A model generated the notes under the pieces. The model ran no database searches. It was not told the DNA's origin and saw nothing but the letters and a program-made list of their open reading frames with translations. The position numbers and the translations under genes were made by a program. A stretch of 64,000 nucleotides of DNA from Arsenophonus sp. aPb (GTDB taxonomy: Bacteria; Pseudomonadota; Gammaproteobacteria; Enterobacterales; Enterobacteriaceae), in contig NZ_CP123499.1 of NCBI RefSeq assembly GCF_029873475.1, forward strand, positions 1,860,001 to 1,924,000, read 5' to 3'. Numbering within the stretch: position 1 is the stretch's first letter; every line of letters begins with the position of its first letter. This document shows positions 63,201 through 64,000 of the stretch, piece after piece.

Positions 63201-64000
63201 AGCTTTGATCCTTTCAACAGTCCGGTATGCGTTATAAAACATACCAGTTAGCATTAAACCGGCTCCAATAGCAACCCCTATGGGACCTGCTGATGAAGCA
63301 CCAGTCAGCATAGCCAATGCACTGCTAATACTAACGCCCGCACTTAGTAGCGATATTGTACCGTTAACTATTAAATCTTGCCGTATTGCCGGATCAGTTT
63401 CATAGTTTAATTGACTAAAATTTTCATAGGCGTAATAAAAATCGAAGCCACTAGCGGCAATATTAATCCCCATTGATAATTTGGCGGCAAACAGATTAGC
63501 GCTATACCTCATTCCTGTTATCTGTGATACAGATTTTAATAATAGCGGTTGTAAAATTTCAGCACCGAAATTTACGATACCAGAACTCCAGGCAATAATA
63601 AGGTTTTTTTCAATATGCTGACGTTCACTAGCAGAAAGTTGAGAATTATTTAAATAACTTAATGTTGTCTGAGTCGATGACACCAATTGGATAATATTCA
63701 TCAATTGAGTAAGATTAGAAACTTTATTCAATATGTGAGAATAACGCGGTAATCCAGCTATATAGACTTTCAAATTTTGCCATAATTTTCTATTTTTTAA
63801 CTGCGGTTCATCATAAGTATTGATATCGGTTAGATGAGCAATGGCAACAGAATAATCATTTAAATCACTATTTGTTAATAATATATCTTGCTGATTAGGT
63901 AATAATTTTATTTTTTGTTTAATAAATTTTATAATATCAATATGTTCCTTGGTTCCCTGAAAAAAAATCAAATAATCATTAAGCTTTTCAGCATCAAATT
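60268..64000 (-). pseudogene. Broken tandem paralogue of the giant toxin (5' end beyond window)
   Basis: Three pieces align collinearly with the 2689-residue protein. The first (64000 to 62643) begins FDAEKLNDYL, carries the pore-forming segment (YAYENFSQLNYETDP) and ends in an in-frame TAA. The second (62642 to 61617) resumes in the same frame with YIFSNTSAIYS and holds RTX-like repeats. The third, ending at 60268, is one frame away, the shift being near 61625-61632 before NLILKNAYRYY. It ends 32 bases before the intact toxin start. Confidence 0.88.

Noticed and set aside
1..64000. tRNA, rRNA, CRISPR array or insertion sequence
   Set aside because: I found no cloverleaf, no regularly spaced identical repeats and no transposase. 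The only regular repeats are the five iterons and the int-proximal TTTTGATAA motifs.

Overview
The window comes from an AT-rich gammaproteobacterium of the Enterobacterales. The gene order icd, rluE, nudJ, mnmA, hflD, purB, phoP, phoQ, roxA, pepT, cobB, lolE, lolD, lolC, mfd, ndh follows the Escherichia coli chromosome with several genes missing in between. The low G+C, a decayed PepT, a PhoQ with most of its acidic patch gone, and large RTX/Tcd-like toxins suggest an insect-associated member of the Morganellaceae (Arsenophonus-like). That genus-level guess is inference, not proof.

Positions 1 to about 32190 are one lambdoid prophage inserted at the 3' end of icd, the site used by e14 and phage 21. 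Its left end lies outside the window. From the icd end inward, the + strand carries int, xis, an exonuclease, YfdR- and YfdQ-like genes and a lambda-like immunity region with paired operators. The - strand then carries cro, cII, a replication gene with iterons, an adenine methylase, a DUF968 gene and antiterminator Q. Next comes a moron region at the position where Shiga-toxin phages carry stx, followed by S21-type holin, SAR endolysin and Rz/Rz1. The HK97-type head genes and a lambda-type tail operon follow. The tail operon stops after a DUF2163-like gene. Beyond it lie Lom, a P22 immI-like mnt/arc/ant module and a second antirepressor.

The most notable finding is a pair of matched -1 frameshift signals at the ends of the major capsid and major tail genes. 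Each has the heptamer CCCAAAG, a 6-nt spacer and a 27-nt two-tier stem-loop. Each leads into a 19-residue extension, and the two extensions are homologous to each other in the -1 frame. A third -1 site lies in the tail chaperone gene. Other notable items are two moron genes with duplicated promoter-like and terminator-like flanks, two small genes preceded by the same structured leader, and a cluster of frameshifts limited to the lysogeny and replication genes (cI, cII, replication gene, yfdQ-like).

Positions 32195 to 51907 are core chromosome, with intact reading frames throughout. Two proteins are altered: PepT lacks most of its metal-binding and catalytic acids, and PhoQ has a reduced acidic patch.

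Positions 52166 to 64000 hold a 2689-residue toxin-like protein and, directly upstream, a broken tandem paralogue running off the window. The intact protein has an apparent YopT-like N-terminal domain without the catalytic Cys, a C80-type autoprotease with His and Cys in place, a second C80-like copy lacking both, a TcdA/TcdB-type pore-forming segment and RTX repeats.
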